DNA of 12,712 nt from JBOGDS01 sp050743075 (GCA_050743075.1 JBOGDS010000090.1:1-12712), one strand, 5' to 3'; shown: positions 1 to 7,519, numbered from the stretch's first letter. Notes: generated by a model not told the origin, from the letters alone. A program made the numbers and translations.

Positions 1-999
1 GCCCATGCCGCGCAGCAGGTGGTTGACCTGCTCGAGCTGCTGGTCACGGCCGGGCAGGCCCTGCTTGACCTGCTCGAACGGTGGCGCCAGCGGCTCGATG
101 ACCTCGATGGTGAGGCCGTCCGCGGCCACCCACCGCGCGTACGTGACGGCCGCCTCCGTCTGCGGCGCGTCGCGCAGGACGGCCAGGCCGACGCCGCCCA
201 GCGTGGGTCGGGGCGACGTACCGCGGACGACGGGTGGGGCGCCGGCGAAGGTGACGCGACGGCGACCGCCGCCCGCGCGGGCGTACGTGCTGTAGCCGTA
301 GGCGTAGCCGACGTACGCGAGGTCGTCGGTGCCCGACAATCGCTCGAGCAGCTGCGCGGCTCCGTCGTCGAAGCACTGGTCGGGCACCGCCTTGGCGAGC
401 TCGGTCATGAGCCCGAGGGCTTGGTGCCCGACCTCGGCGCCGACGAGGCCCGGCCCGGCGGCGAAGAGCTCCTCACCGAGCTGGGCGCACAGGGAGGCGA
501 ACAGTGCCACGGTGCCGAACACGGAGAGCGGGACGGCGACCCGACCGCTCGTCCGGGCCAGGTCGAGCAGCTCGCCGAACGTCCCGGGCGCCGCGAGCCC
601 GTTCCGCTCCAGCAGGTCGGGTCGGGACGCGGCGGTGAGGGCGGCCGCGTCGACCGGGACGGCGTACGTACGGCCGTCGTGCCGGTAGGCGCCCGACCAC
701 CCATCGACACTCCCGAGCGTGAGCCGCTCCAGAACGTCGTGGGGCACCAGGTCGTCGAGCGGAACGATCCATCCCCGCTCCACCGCCTCGCCGATGACGG
801 GGTGGTCGATGCAGACGAGGTCGTACGCACCGACGAGTCCGTCGAGCCCACCGCCGGCGAAGTCGGCGAGCGAGCGAGGCGTCCACTCCAGGCGCACGTC
901 CGGGTGCGCCCGGTGCCACGCGTCGCTCGTCGCCAGGACGGGGTCGCGCCCGCGTGGGTGGTCCCAGGACAGCCCGCGCACGACTTCGGCACCACTCAT
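1..999 (-). CDS. Substrate-binding-type (ABC SBP-like) protein without signal peptide, C-terminus outside window
   Basis: The minus-strand frame is open from an ATG at 999 to the left edge, giving 333 codons with no stop. The protein starts MSGAEVVRGLSWDHPRGRDP and continues with features of extracellular solute-binding proteins that bind carbohydrates: an early 'AYDLVCIDHPVIGEA' segment, 'GWIVPLDDLVP', and a hinge-like 'TYAVPVDAAA' stretch. There is no signal peptide, lipobox or Tat motif, so it appears cytosolic or uses a non-classical route. I recall actinobacterial SBP homologues with the same 'LRGLTWDHPRGYDP' type of N-terminus and no leader. The ATG overlaps the stop of the upstream dehydratase as ATGA, so translation is probably coupled. 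It may bind a sugar intermediate or be a repurposed SBP; ligand unknown. The family call is fairly firm, the role is not. Confidence 0.72.
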   Translation of the reverse strand, partial: MSGAEVVRGLSWDHPRGRDPVLATSDAWHRAHPDVRLEWTPRSLADFAGGGLDGLVGAYDLVCIDHPVIGEAVERGWIVPLDDLVPHDVLERLTLGSVDGWSGAYRHDGRTYAVPVDAAALTAASRPDLLERNGLAAPGTFGELLDLARTSGRVAVPLSVFGTVALFASLCAQLGEELFAAGPGLVGAEVGHQALGLMTELAKAVPDQCFDDGAAQLLERLSGTDDLAYVGYAYGYSTYARAGGGRRRVTFAGAPPVVRGTSPRPTLGGVGLAVLRDAPQTEAAVTYARWVAADGLTIEVIEPLAPPFEQVKQGLPGRDQQLEQVNHLLRGMG

Positions 1000-2012
1000 G
1001 CCAGCCGCTCTACGGCCTTCACCAGTCCGCGCAGGTAGCCGATCGTGTACGCGCGGGCGCGGTGTCCGCCCATGGGGTGCGTGTAGGGGGTGCTGGCCGC
1101 CGAGACCGCCGTACGCCACTCGTCGTCGCCCTCCATCTGGGGCACGTGACCGGGGATCATGACGCCGTCGAATCCGACCTCGTGGAGGGCGAGGACGATG
1201 TCGAGCGCGTCGTTGTCGGCCTCGTCGACGAAGCACTCGTTGAACCGGCCGTGCTCGGGGATGTTGTCCTGGACCGCCTGGAAGTGCACGTAGACGATCT
1301 TCCCCCGCGGTCCGAGGTCACGGACGACGTCGGGGATCTTCTCGCCGATCGCGCCCCAGTTGCCCAGGCACAGGCATAGCGCGTTGGCCGGGTTGTCGAC
1401 GAGCGAGAGGCCGCGCTCGAACGCCGCGCGAGTGGAGAAGAGGGCTGGCACGCCCGCGACCGAGGGCACCGGCGCGTCGTTCGGGTGCAGCGCCAGCCGG
1501 ACGCCCTCCTCCTCGGCGACGGGAACCACGGCGTTCAGGAAGTAGGTGTACGACGCCCAGAGCTCGTCCTCGGAGAACACCCGGCCGTGCCCGATCGGCG
1601 CCCGCGCGAGGTCGGCCGCCACGCTCACCGTGCCGCGGGCACCGCCGCGCAGGGAGTGGCTGGTCGACGTGCGCCAGACACCGTCGACCATCCAGTTGTA
1701 GCCGAGGACGCCGATGCCGGCCCGGCTCATGTCGCGGACGAGGCGACGCAGCACATCAACGTGCTCATCCCGCTTCGGCCCGGCGAGGATGATGTCTTGC
1801 ATGAACGACGCGGGCAGCGTCTCGATGGCGAACAGGCGCAGGCCCTCGCCCTCGAAGGCGCACCGGACCGCCAGCAACGCCTTGTGGTCCAGGCTCGCCA
1901 CGTCGGCCGGCAGCGTCGGCCCCCACAGGATGCCGTCGTCGAGCCCGAGCTGGCGGGTGAAGCGCAGCCGCTCCGGCGTCGCAGGGTGGAAGGTCGCCAG
2001 CGCGCAGCGCAT
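996..2012 (-). CDS. uxuA: Mannonate dehydratase-like (UxuA family) TIM-barrel enzyme
   Basis: A 338-residue protein resembling D-mannonate dehydratase, which converts D-mannonate to 2-keto-3-deoxy-D-gluconate with a divalent metal. Visible family features are LALHPNDAP (about 173-181), LCLCLGNW (about 212-219), YVHFQAV (about 241-247), an acidic FNECFVDEADNDA stretch (257-269), IPGHVP (286-291), and AYTIGYLRGLVKAV near the C-terminus. In the UxuA enzymes I remember, the IPGHVP region reads D-H, with Asp a metal ligand and His catalytic; here Gly precedes the His, so activity may differ. A TTG at 2027 overlaps the upstream stop (TTGA) and has AGAGGA seven bases before it, so translation may start there and add five residues; ATG 2012 fits the family N-terminus better. 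It overlaps the next gene by ATGA. An alternative is another xylose-isomerase-like epimerase. Confidence 0.8.
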   Translation of the reverse strand: MRCALATFHPATPERLRFTRQLGLDDGILWGPTLPADVASLDHKALLAVRCAFEGEGLRLFAIETLPASFMQDIILAGPKRDEHVDVLRRLVRDMSRAGIGVLGYNWMVDGVWRTSTSHSLRGGARGTVSVAADLARAPIGHGRVFSEDELWASYTYFLNAVVPVAEEEGVRLALHPNDAPVPSVAGVPALFSTRAAFERGLSLVDNPANALCLCLGNWGAIGEKIPDVVRDLGPRGKIVYVHFQAVQDNIPEHGRFNECFVDEADNDALDIVLALHEVGFDGVMIPGHVPQMEGDDEWRTAVSAASTPYTHPMGGHRARAYTIGYLRGLVKAVERLA

Positions 2013-2023
2013 GCCGGTCGCGG

Positions 2024-3046
2024 TCAACGATCCGTCCTCTCGTACCACCGACGCAGCACGTCGGCCGCCGGCTTGCCGTCGACCGTGAAGCCCGTATCGC
2101 CGGCGGGGTCGGTGCGGTACTGGGGGCGGTCCTGCTGCTCCTCCCACTTCCACCAGTACATGCCGCGCCACCACGGCTCGTCCCAGAAGCTGCTGAGGAC
2201 TGCCTCGGCGTAGCGGGCCTGCTCGTCGCCGTCGTACGCACCCTCCGGCCGGTAGTTGCCCGGGTCGACGGCCGCGCCGGCCAGCGACCGGCAGCCCACC
2301 TCGTTGAAAAGGATGGCGAGGTCGTACGTGGTGGCGAGGTCGCGCAGGAGGCTGACCTGGGGCTCGAGCACCGCGCGCATGCCCTCGACGGACTCTCCTG
2401 TCCGTCGGCTGCGAGCCGCAGGGTAGTAGAAGGAGAAGCTCAGCAGGTCCAGGTCGCGCAGCCACGCGTGAGTCTCGTTGCGCACCCGCCAGTATTCGTT
2501 GACCTGGTAGGTGAGCGGCCCGTCGTACCACTCCCTGACCTGGCGCACGGTCGTGGCCCAGCGCCGCGTCTGCTCGTCCGTGCCCTGCAGCTCGGAGCCG
2601 AGGGACAGGAGCTCGCACCCGGAGCGCTGGGCAACCCCCGCGTAGTGGCGCAGGCTCGAGCGCAGGCTGGCGAACCACTGATCCCAGTAGAAGGTCTCGC
2701 GATCGGCGATATCCCGGTCGTGCTCGGGGAAGGTGATGCGCGCTCGGTGCGCGCTGTCGTGGCACTCGATCACCGGCTTGAGCAGGACGTGCATGCCCCG
2801 GTCGTGGATGTGGTCGATGATCTTCTCGACCTCGTGGTCGGTCGGCGTCAGGTCGAAGTCCTGGTAGAGCCGCGTGCTGGCGAAGGAGTCCTGCATGACC
2901 GTGACCATGAGCGCGACCCAGCGCACGCCCATGTCGGGCATGCGGTCGACCTGTCGACGCGCCTCGTCGGAGTCGAAGTAGCCGGGCCGGGCGAGGAAGC
3001 CGAAGTTGACCCCGCGGTGCAGGTCGCGCAGCGCCGGGGCGGTCAC
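2024..3046 (-). CDS. Cytosolic GH113-like glycoside hydrolase (beta-mannanase/mannosidase type)
   Basis: 340 residues forming a probable single (beta/alpha)8 barrel. It starts near 'RGVNFGF' (11-17), has 'HVLLKPVI' (86-93), a 'GSEL' motif placing the likely acid/base Glu at 152, a 'LFNEVGCRS' motif placing the likely nucleophile Glu at 249, and an aromatic 'GMYWWKWEE' strand (295-303). Two glutamates about 97 residues apart on these strands fit clan GH-A and resemble family GH113, known for beta-1,4-mannanases. No signal peptide is visible, so it would act on imported oligosaccharide. The start is GTG at 3046, overlapping the stop of the RraA-like gene (GTGA), and its own stop lies within the overlap with the dehydratase gene. 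Family assignment is from motifs only; substrate (mannoside or related) is inferred from neighbours. Confidence 0.78.
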   Translation of the reverse strand: MTAPALRDLHRGVNFGFLARPGYFDSDEARRQVDRMPDMGVRWVALMVTVMQDSFASTRLYQDFDLTPTDHEVEKIIDHIHDRGMHVLLKPVIECHDSAHRARITFPEHDRDIADRETFYWDQWFASLRSSLRHYAGVAQRSGCELLSLGSELQGTDEQTRRWATTVRQVREWYDGPLTYQVNEYWRVRNETHAWLRDLDLLSFSFYYPAARSRRTGESVEGMRAVLEPQVSLLRDLATTYDLAILFNEVGCRSLAGAAVDPGNYRPEGAYDGDEQARYAEAVLSSFWDEPWWRGMYWWKWEEQQDRPQYRTDPAGDTGFTVDGKPAADVLRRWYERTDR

Positions 3047-3744
3047 AGTCGACCCCCCTGCTTGTAGATCTCGACCGGGTCCGCACCTGCCGCAAACCGC
3101 GCGCGAACCTCCGTCTCTAGCGTAACGAGCGCCTCGGTCTTCTCCAGCACCTCGATGGTGAGCTCCCGCGGGACGACCACGAGGCCGTCGAGGTCCCCGA
3201 ACAGGAAGTCACCCGGTGACACCTGGACGACGGCGCTGAGGGTTCCTCGCAGGGTGATGGGGAGCTGCCAGTCGTAGTAGCTCCAGCGCTTGTACGCCTC
3301 GACCGGCGACTGGTAGCGGCAGAACACCGGGAAGTCGTTCTCGATGAGGAAGCTGGTGTCCCGGCAGCCGCCGTCGACCACGGCGCCGATGACGCCGACC
3401 AATGCACCCACCGTGGCGTTCATCTCGCCGTAGTGGGCTGCCTGCTGGTCGAAGCTGCAGTCGCGGACGTCGATGAGCGGCACGCCGACGGCGCGCATGG
3501 CCTCGAACATGTGGATGCGCCTGCTGCGCAGTGCCTCGTCACCGGTCGAGTCGGGGATGCCCTTCATGGTGAAGGCGGGCCCCGCGATGACCATGTCGCT
3601 GCGTACGGGCTTGAGGTCGGGGGCCGCAGCCTGGTAGGGCAGGCCCATCTCGTCGAGGACGTCGTAGACCGCTCCGGAGTAGAGGCTGCGGTAGCGCTTG
3701 ATGAGGGCCTCGACGTCGACCCCGTAGTCGTACGGGTGGTTCAT
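3043..3744 (-). CDS. RraA-like protein (possible class II 2-keto acid aldolase)
   Basis: 233 residues of the RraA/4-hydroxy-4-methyl-2-oxoglutarate aldolase family. Diagnostic segments are 'AGPAFTMKG' (54-62), 'GEMNATVGALVGVIGAVVDGG' before the CRD motif (R128-D129), and 'GDFLFGDLDGLVVVP' (178-192). In characterised aldolases of this fold the Arg-Asp pair and a nearby Asp bind pyruvate and the divalent metal. The ATG at 3744 has AAGGAG four bases upstream. It lies 44 bp after the transporter remnant and overlaps the glycosidase by GTGA. Sitting between sugar-acid genes, it might cleave a 2-keto-3-deoxy acid, but RraA relatives include proteins with no aldolase role, so the reaction is inference. 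About 30 C-terminal residues look helical and basic. Confidence 0.82.
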   Translation of the reverse strand: MNHPYDYGVDVEALIKRYRSLYSGAVYDVLDEMGLPYQAAAPDLKPVRSDMVIAGPAFTMKGIPDSTGDEALRSRRIHMFEAMRAVGVPLIDVRDCSFDQQAAHYGEMNATVGALVGVIGAVVDGGCRDTSFLIENDFPVFCRYQSPVEAYKRWSYYDWQLPITLRGTLSAVVQVSPGDFLFGDLDGLVVVPRELTIEVLEKTEALVTLETEVRARFAAGADPVEIYKQGGRL

Positions 3745-3788
3745 GGTGCTCCTTCGTGGGTGCGGTTCGAGACGCGTGGGGGCAGCGT

Positions 3789-4403
3789 TCAGCCCTTGAT
3801 GCCGGACGTGGAGACGCCCTCGACGATGAGGCGCTGGACATGGCCCACATGGGTCCCCACGACGACTCGCCCGTCGCGTCGAGGAAGAGCCGCAGCCCCA
3901 GCGGGACCGTGAGCTTCCCCTGGTCGGACAGGTAGATGAGCTGGCTGAGGAAGTCGTCGTACGTCCAGATGAAGGTGAAGATCGACCAGATCTTGCTTCT
4001 CGAAGCCGAGGTAAGGCTCGAGGTCGAGGAGCTGGTTGCGGGTGCCGTAGTCTGGCACGTACTCCTGCAGGATCTGGAAGATGTCGGGGGCTTGCCGCCG
4101 GACGTCTGCGTCGCGAGCTTCTCGTAGTACCCCTGGAAGCCGCCGAACTCGGGGGTCACCGCGACCTGCGGGTACTTCGCGGACAACAGTGCCACGTCCT
4201 ACGTTCCGCTCGTGGCGGGCGCCGCCGCCCCACCAGGCCATGCGCAGCTCGGCATCCCCGACCGTGGCGCTCGGCTTCGGCGTCGCCGCCGCGCCGGTGC
4301 TGCCCTCGTCGGCCGCGCACCCGGCCACCCCGAGGACGCCGACGCCGGCGGCGAGGCCCATGGAGCGCCCGAGGAAGGTACGGCGATCGAGCGGAGCGTT
4401 CAT
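3789..4403 (-). pseudogene. Collapsed sugar ABC transporter: lipoprotein SBP N-terminus fused to permease C-terminus
   Basis: The ATG at 4403 has a strong GGGAGGA site. It begins MNAPLDRRTFLGRSM, a Tat-type RR leader followed by a VAGC lipobox (Cys29), then 'AELRMAWWGGGARHER', as in sugar-binding lipoproteins. The SBP sequence then switches frame near 4200 ('LLSAKYPQVAVTPEFGGFQG') and again at a G-run, 4086-4090 ('DIFQILQEYVPDYG…LEPYLGFEKQ'). At about 3988-3998 it changes to the C-terminus of a MalG-type permease ('WSIFTFIWTYDDFLSQLIYL…KLTVPLGLRLF'). A last shift near 3845 gives 'QRLIVEGVSTSGIKG' and the stop. So most of the SBP, the first permease and the start of the second are missing. The frameshifts could be sequencing errors; the fusion of two gene types is not easily explained that way. 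Confidence 0.8.
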
Positions 4404-4483
4404 GCTTCCTCCCAGTTCCGAGCACCCGCGGGTGGCTCTGCGTACCGTCTGCGATGCACTCGCTGAATGCGAGGGGACCGCGG

Positions 4484-4600
4484 CAAGGGTTGTTGCGTTT
4501 GATGCAACACTGTTTCGCTTGCTGAGCAACACTGGACAGATGAATGGCTCGCCGTCAAGTCTCGTTGCAGGATTGTTTCCGAGGGGTCATGTGGTGCAAC
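4484..4600. promoter_or_regulatory. Candidate IclR operator cluster in the divergent intergenic region
   Basis: This AT-richer gap lies between the divergent transporter remnant (starts 4403) and the IclR gene (starts 4594). It holds a perfect inverted repeat TGTTGC-N7-GCAACA at 4491-4509, a second palindrome TTGCT-G-AGCAA at 4519-4529, a direct repeat GCAACACTG at 4504-4512 and 4526-4534, and more distant GTTGCA (4564-4569) and TGCAAC (4595-4600) half-sites. IclR regulators usually bind short palindromes next to their own gene, so these probably serve autoregulation and control of the operon. No confident -35/-10 pair was identified. Confidence 0.6.
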
Positions 4601-5376
4601 ATGATCGCGTGACCACCAGCGAGGTCCTGAAGACCGGCGACGGTGCCCGCACCCTGGCCCGCGGGCTGCTGCTGCTCGAGCTCGTCGCCGACTCGCCCCC
4701 GGGCGTCGGCGTCAGCGAGCTCGCTGCGAAGTCCGGACTGGACAAGGGGACCGTCTCCCGGCTGCTCGCGACGCTGCGCCAGTGCGGGTACGTCCGGCAG
4801 TCGCCGGGGGACCGGCACTACTCGCTCTCGGCGAAGACAACACGGCTCTCGCACGCCTACCTGACCCAGCTCGACCTGCGCGGCGTCGCCCGGCCGTTCC
4901 TGTGGCGCCTGCGCGAGGAGGTTGGAGAGACGATCCACCTCGCCATCCGCGAGGGCACCCGGATCGTCTACGTCGACCAGCTCGAACCCGACCGGGCCGT
5001 CCGGCACTCCTCGGCCGTCGGCCAGATCCTGCCGCTCCATGTGACGGCAATGGGTCGCGCCCTGCTCGTCGCCATGAAGCCGGTCGACCGCGACGAGATG
5101 CTGGCGCTGCTGCTGGGTGAGCGACGCTACGACGACTTCGTCGGCGACGGCGATCGGTTGTTCGAGGAGCTCGCCGACGCCGCACGCCGCGGATGGGCGA
5201 CCGTCGACCGGCGCGACGACGTCATCCGGATCGGCGCCGCCATCGTGGACGGTCTGGGCGAACCGCTCGGCGCGATGAGCATCTCCGGGCCGAGCTATCG
5301 CATCGCCGACCGGATGGACGAGCTCGGTCAGCGGTGCCGCGAGGTCGCCGCCGACGTCGGGCACGCCTTCGGCTGA
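4594..5376 (+). CDS. IclR-family transcriptional regulator (KdgR-like context)
   Basis: About 260 residues with IclR architecture: an N-terminal winged helix-turn-helix ('GVGVSELAAKSGLDKGTVSRLLATLRQCGYV' in two parts, roughly residues 32-62) and a C-terminal effector domain ('EEVGETIHLAIREGTRIVYVDQLE', 'LPLHVTAMGRALLVAM', 'GLGEPLGAMSISGPSYR'). The frame is open far upstream, but GAGGGG at 4581-4586 is seven bases before GTG 4594 (four before GTG 4591), which favours this start; GTG 4609 has no ribosome site. It is divergent from the sugar operon and ends 13 bp from the convergent kinase. IclR proteins often control sugar-acid catabolism (KdgR), so this is probably the local regulator; its ligand is inferred to be a pathway intermediate such as KDG. 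Confidence 0.88.
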   Translation: MQHDRVTTSEVLKTGDGARTLARGLLLLELVADSPPGVGVSELAAKSGLDKGTVSRLLATLRQCGYVRQSPGDRHYSLSAKTTRLSHAYLTQLDLRGVARPFLWRLREEVGETIHLAIREGTRIVYVDQLEPDRAVRHSSAVGQILPLHVTAMGRALLVAMKPVDRDEMLALLLGERRYDDFVGDGDRLFEELADAARRGWATVDRRDDVIRIGAAIVDGLGEPLGAMSISGPSYRIADRMDELGQRCREVAADVGHAFG

Positions 5377-5389
5377 TGGTCCCTCCTGG

Positions 5390-6369
5390 TCATCGCAGGT
5401 CGCGCCCCTCCTGGGTGAGGAAGTGGTCGAGTTCCGCACGGTCGGGCGGGCCCTCGTAGTCGCCGAGCGTCATGGCGGCGTACGCCCCCAGCGCCGCGGC
5501 CGTCCGTAGGCGGGCCTCGGCATCGAGCCCCCACAGCTCCGCGGTGAGGTAGCCGGCGGCGAACGCGTCACCGGCACCGACGGTGTCGACGACGGGGACG
5601 GCAAAGGCCGGTACCTCGGTGGGACCGTCGGCGTCGACAAGCACGGCACCGCCGCTGCCCTGCTTGAGCAGCACCTCGCGTGGCCCTCGGTCGAGGAGCT
5701 CCTTGGCAAGCCCGAGGTCGGCGCGGTCCCAGAGGAGCATCGCCTCCTCGTCGCCGACGAAGAAAGATGTCGACCTGCGGCAACAGCTCCTCGCAGAACC
5801 GGCGGGCGTCGGCGGCACCCCACAGCTTGCTGCGGTGGTTGACGTCGAAGGAGACGGTGACGCCGAGCTCGCGGGCGCAGCGGACGAGCTCCACGGTGAA
5901 CGCGCGGCTCGTCGGGGACAGCGCCGGTGCGATGCCCGAGACGTGCAGGGTGCGGGCGGAGGACAGGTAGGCCGGGTCCACGTCCGCCGGGACGAGCCGG
6001 GAGGCGGCGCTGCCGCGCCGCGGGTAGTGGGCGATGACCCGCTCGCCCAGGCGCTCGCGCAGGTAGAGGCCAGTCGGCGAGGACTGGTCCACGACGACCC
6101 GGCTCACGTCGATGGCCTCGGCCCGGGCGCGCGACAGCATGACCTCGCCCAGCTCGTCGGCTCCGATCCGGCTGATCCACTCGGTCGACGCCCCGAGGCG
6201 GGCAGCGGCGATGGCGACGTTGAGCTCGGCGCCACTCACCCCGCGGCTCAGCGAGGTCGCATGCCGCAGTCGACGGCGGGTCCGGCATGACGACGGCCAT
6301 CGCCTCGCCGGCGGTCACGAACTCGGGCGGCCGGGCGGCGCGCGCCGGACTGACGGTCGTGTCGGTCAT
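5390..6369 (-). pseudogene. kdgK: PfkB-family sugar kinase (KDG kinase-like), two frameshifts
   Basis: Read across three frames, this encodes a PfkB/ribokinase-family kinase of the 2-keto-3-deoxygluconate kinase type. Frame one gives MTDTTVSPARA…FVTAGEAMAVVMPDPP. The frame changes near 6260-6280 to 'HATSLSRGVSGAELNVAIAAARLG' (sugar-binding lid region), continues through 'DVNHRSKLWG', and changes again at 5757-5767, where an extra T lies in ATCTTTCTTC, to 'FFVGDEEAMLLW'. It ends with the PfkB signature DTVGAGDAFAAGY (catalytic Asp) and a normal C-terminus. Both shifts fit single-base insertions, so the gene is either a recent pseudogene or contains assembly errors. It lies 10 bp downstream of the SDR and is probably cotranscribed. 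Repaired, it would phosphorylate KDG to KDPG. Confidence 0.82.
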
Positions 6370-6379
6370 GACTCGCCGG

Positions 6380-7126
6380 TCAGCCCAGCGCCGTCTGGCC
6401 GCCGTCGACCGTGACCACGCTGCCGGTGACGAAGGACGCGCTCGACGAGGCGAGCCAGGCGACCGCTCCGGCCACGTCCTCGGGACGCCCCAGCCGGCCC
6501 AGCGGGATGCGGCCGAGGACCCGCTCGCGCGCCCGGTCGTCGGCGAGGGTGTCGGCGTTCAGGTCGGTCTCGACGGCACCAGGCGCCACAGCGTTGACGC
6601 GAACGCCGTGACCGGCGAGCTCCACTGCCAGGGCGCGGGTCACGGCCTCGAGCCCGCCCTTGGACGCGATGTAGGCGCTGTCGTCGGGGAAGGCGACCCG
6701 TGCGCGGATGGAGGACACGTTGACCACCGAGGCGCCGTCCCCGAGCAGCGGGAGCAGGGCGCGGACGAGCATGACGGGGGCGCGCAGGTTCGTCGCCTGC
6801 ACCTCGTCCCACGCGGTGGGCTCGAGTCCCTCGAGCGGCGAGCGGCGGATGATGCCGGCGTTGTTCACCAGGACGTCGACCCGGCCCAGCCGCTCCTCGA
6901 GGCCTGCGGCGAGCTCGGCCACCGCGTGCTCGTCGCTGATGTCGACGGTAAGCCGCTGAGGTCCGCCCTCGGCGGGGGTGTCCCAGCCCACCGCGGTCGA
7001 CGACTCGTCGTTCCAGTCACGGTCCAGAGCGACGACGTGCGCGCCTTCGGCGCACAGGCGATCGACGATGGCAGCACCAATGCCGCGGGCGGCACCGGTG
7101 ACCACCGCGAACTTCGCGTCCGACAC
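6380..7126 (-). CDS. Short-chain dehydrogenase/reductase (probable sugar-acid oxidoreductase)
   Basis: 248 residues, the usual size for a classical SDR. It has the NAD(P) motif TGAARGIG (10-17), an acidic residue after beta-2 ('ALDRD', Asp35) that suggests NAD preference, NNAG (88-91), the catalytic Ser in VNVSSI (138/139), YIASK (Tyr152, Lys156) and the 'VNAVAPGAVET' and 'FVTGSVVTVDGG' segments. The start is GTG 7126 with GGAG six bases before it. The KDG-type kinase follows after 10 bp. In hexuronate pathways an SDR can reduce a keto-uronate to mannonate or act on DEH, which fits the dehydratase and kinase nearby; general FabG-type activity cannot be excluded from sequence. Confidence 0.85.
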   Translation of the reverse strand: MSDAKFAVVTGAARGIGAAIVDRLCAEGAHVVALDRDWNDESSTAVGWDTPAEGGPQRLTVDISDEHAVAELAAGLEERLGRVDVLVNNAGIIRRSPLEGLEPTAWDEVQATNLRAPVMLVRALLPLLGDGASVVNVSSIRARVAFPDDSAYIASKGGLEAVTRALAVELAGHGVRVNAVAPGAVETDLNADTLADDRARERVLGRIPLGRLGRPEDVAGAVAWLASSSASFVTGSVVTVDGGQTALG

Positions 7127-7519
7127 ACGGGGCTCCGTTCACATTTGTGGCTCTCGTGGGTTGTGGAGCCTCCATCGAACCCGGGGCGCCTCACTTCCAC
7201 TGCGGGGTCTCCGGTCGGTGCCTCGGCTCGGGGCTGGGTGGTCAGGTGGTCGCTGCGGCTGGTGGGCTGGCCGCGTGGGTGAACAGTTCGGTCTGGACCG
7301 CCCCGGGATTGATGGAGGCTCGGTTTCCACGCGGCGCGTAGCCGCTGACCGATTCTGCCCCGTCGTTCCTCGATAGCCCGCAAGTTTGCTCCGGGGCGCG
7401 GGAGGGGTCAACCTGGAGCGCCCGGAGGCGGAGCCGCTTCGCGGCGCAGCCGAGGACGAACGGGGTTGACGCCGACGCGCTACGGCGCACGCTTGGGGCT
7501 TCGGGGAGCGACGGGGTTC
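7127..7519. other. Gene-free interval with inverted repeats
   Basis: I find no convincing gene in these 393 bp; the reading frames that cross it look like random high-GC translations. It contains the SDR ribosome site, a small CACA-TT-TGTG repeat (7140-7149), the 156-bp repeat-bounded interval described separately, and a short GCCGC-TTC-GCGGC hairpin at 7433-7445. It separates the metabolic locus from the mobile-element debris. Confidence 0.6.
7166..7321. repeat. 156-bp interval with 23-bp terminal inverted repeats (MITE-like or IS ends)
   Basis: The left arm at 7166-7188 (GAGCCTCCATC…CCCGGGGCG) is matched by the reverse complement of 7299-7321, with 21 of 23 positions identical. The middle has no gene. 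The arrangement resembles a miniature inverted-repeat element or two ends of one IS family brought together by deletion. I cannot see a clear target-site duplication. It lies 40 bp upstream of the SDR start, so it may have replaced the original promoter. Confidence 0.5.

Noticed and set aside
19..1038. Long plus-strand reading frame antisense to the SBP-type gene
   Set aside because: Arg/Gly/Val-rich high-GC shadow with no domain features; the opposite strand encodes a recognisable protein.
2015..3095. Extension of the dehydratase frame upstream to 3095 as one 699-residue protein
   Set aside because: The upstream part is a shadow of the glycosidase gene; family N-terminus and ribosome site place the start at 2012 or 2027.
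4081..4590. Upstream extension of the IclR frame
   Set aside because: It overlaps the divergent transporter remnant and the operator region and has no regulator-like sequence; GAGGGG marks the start near 4594.
5377..5389. Possible bidirectional terminator between the IclR gene and kinase
   Set aside because: Only 13 bp and no stem or T-run.
7433..7445. GCCGC-TTC-GCGGC hairpin as terminator
   Set aside because: Short stem in very GC-rich DNA and no T-run; expected by chance at this composition.
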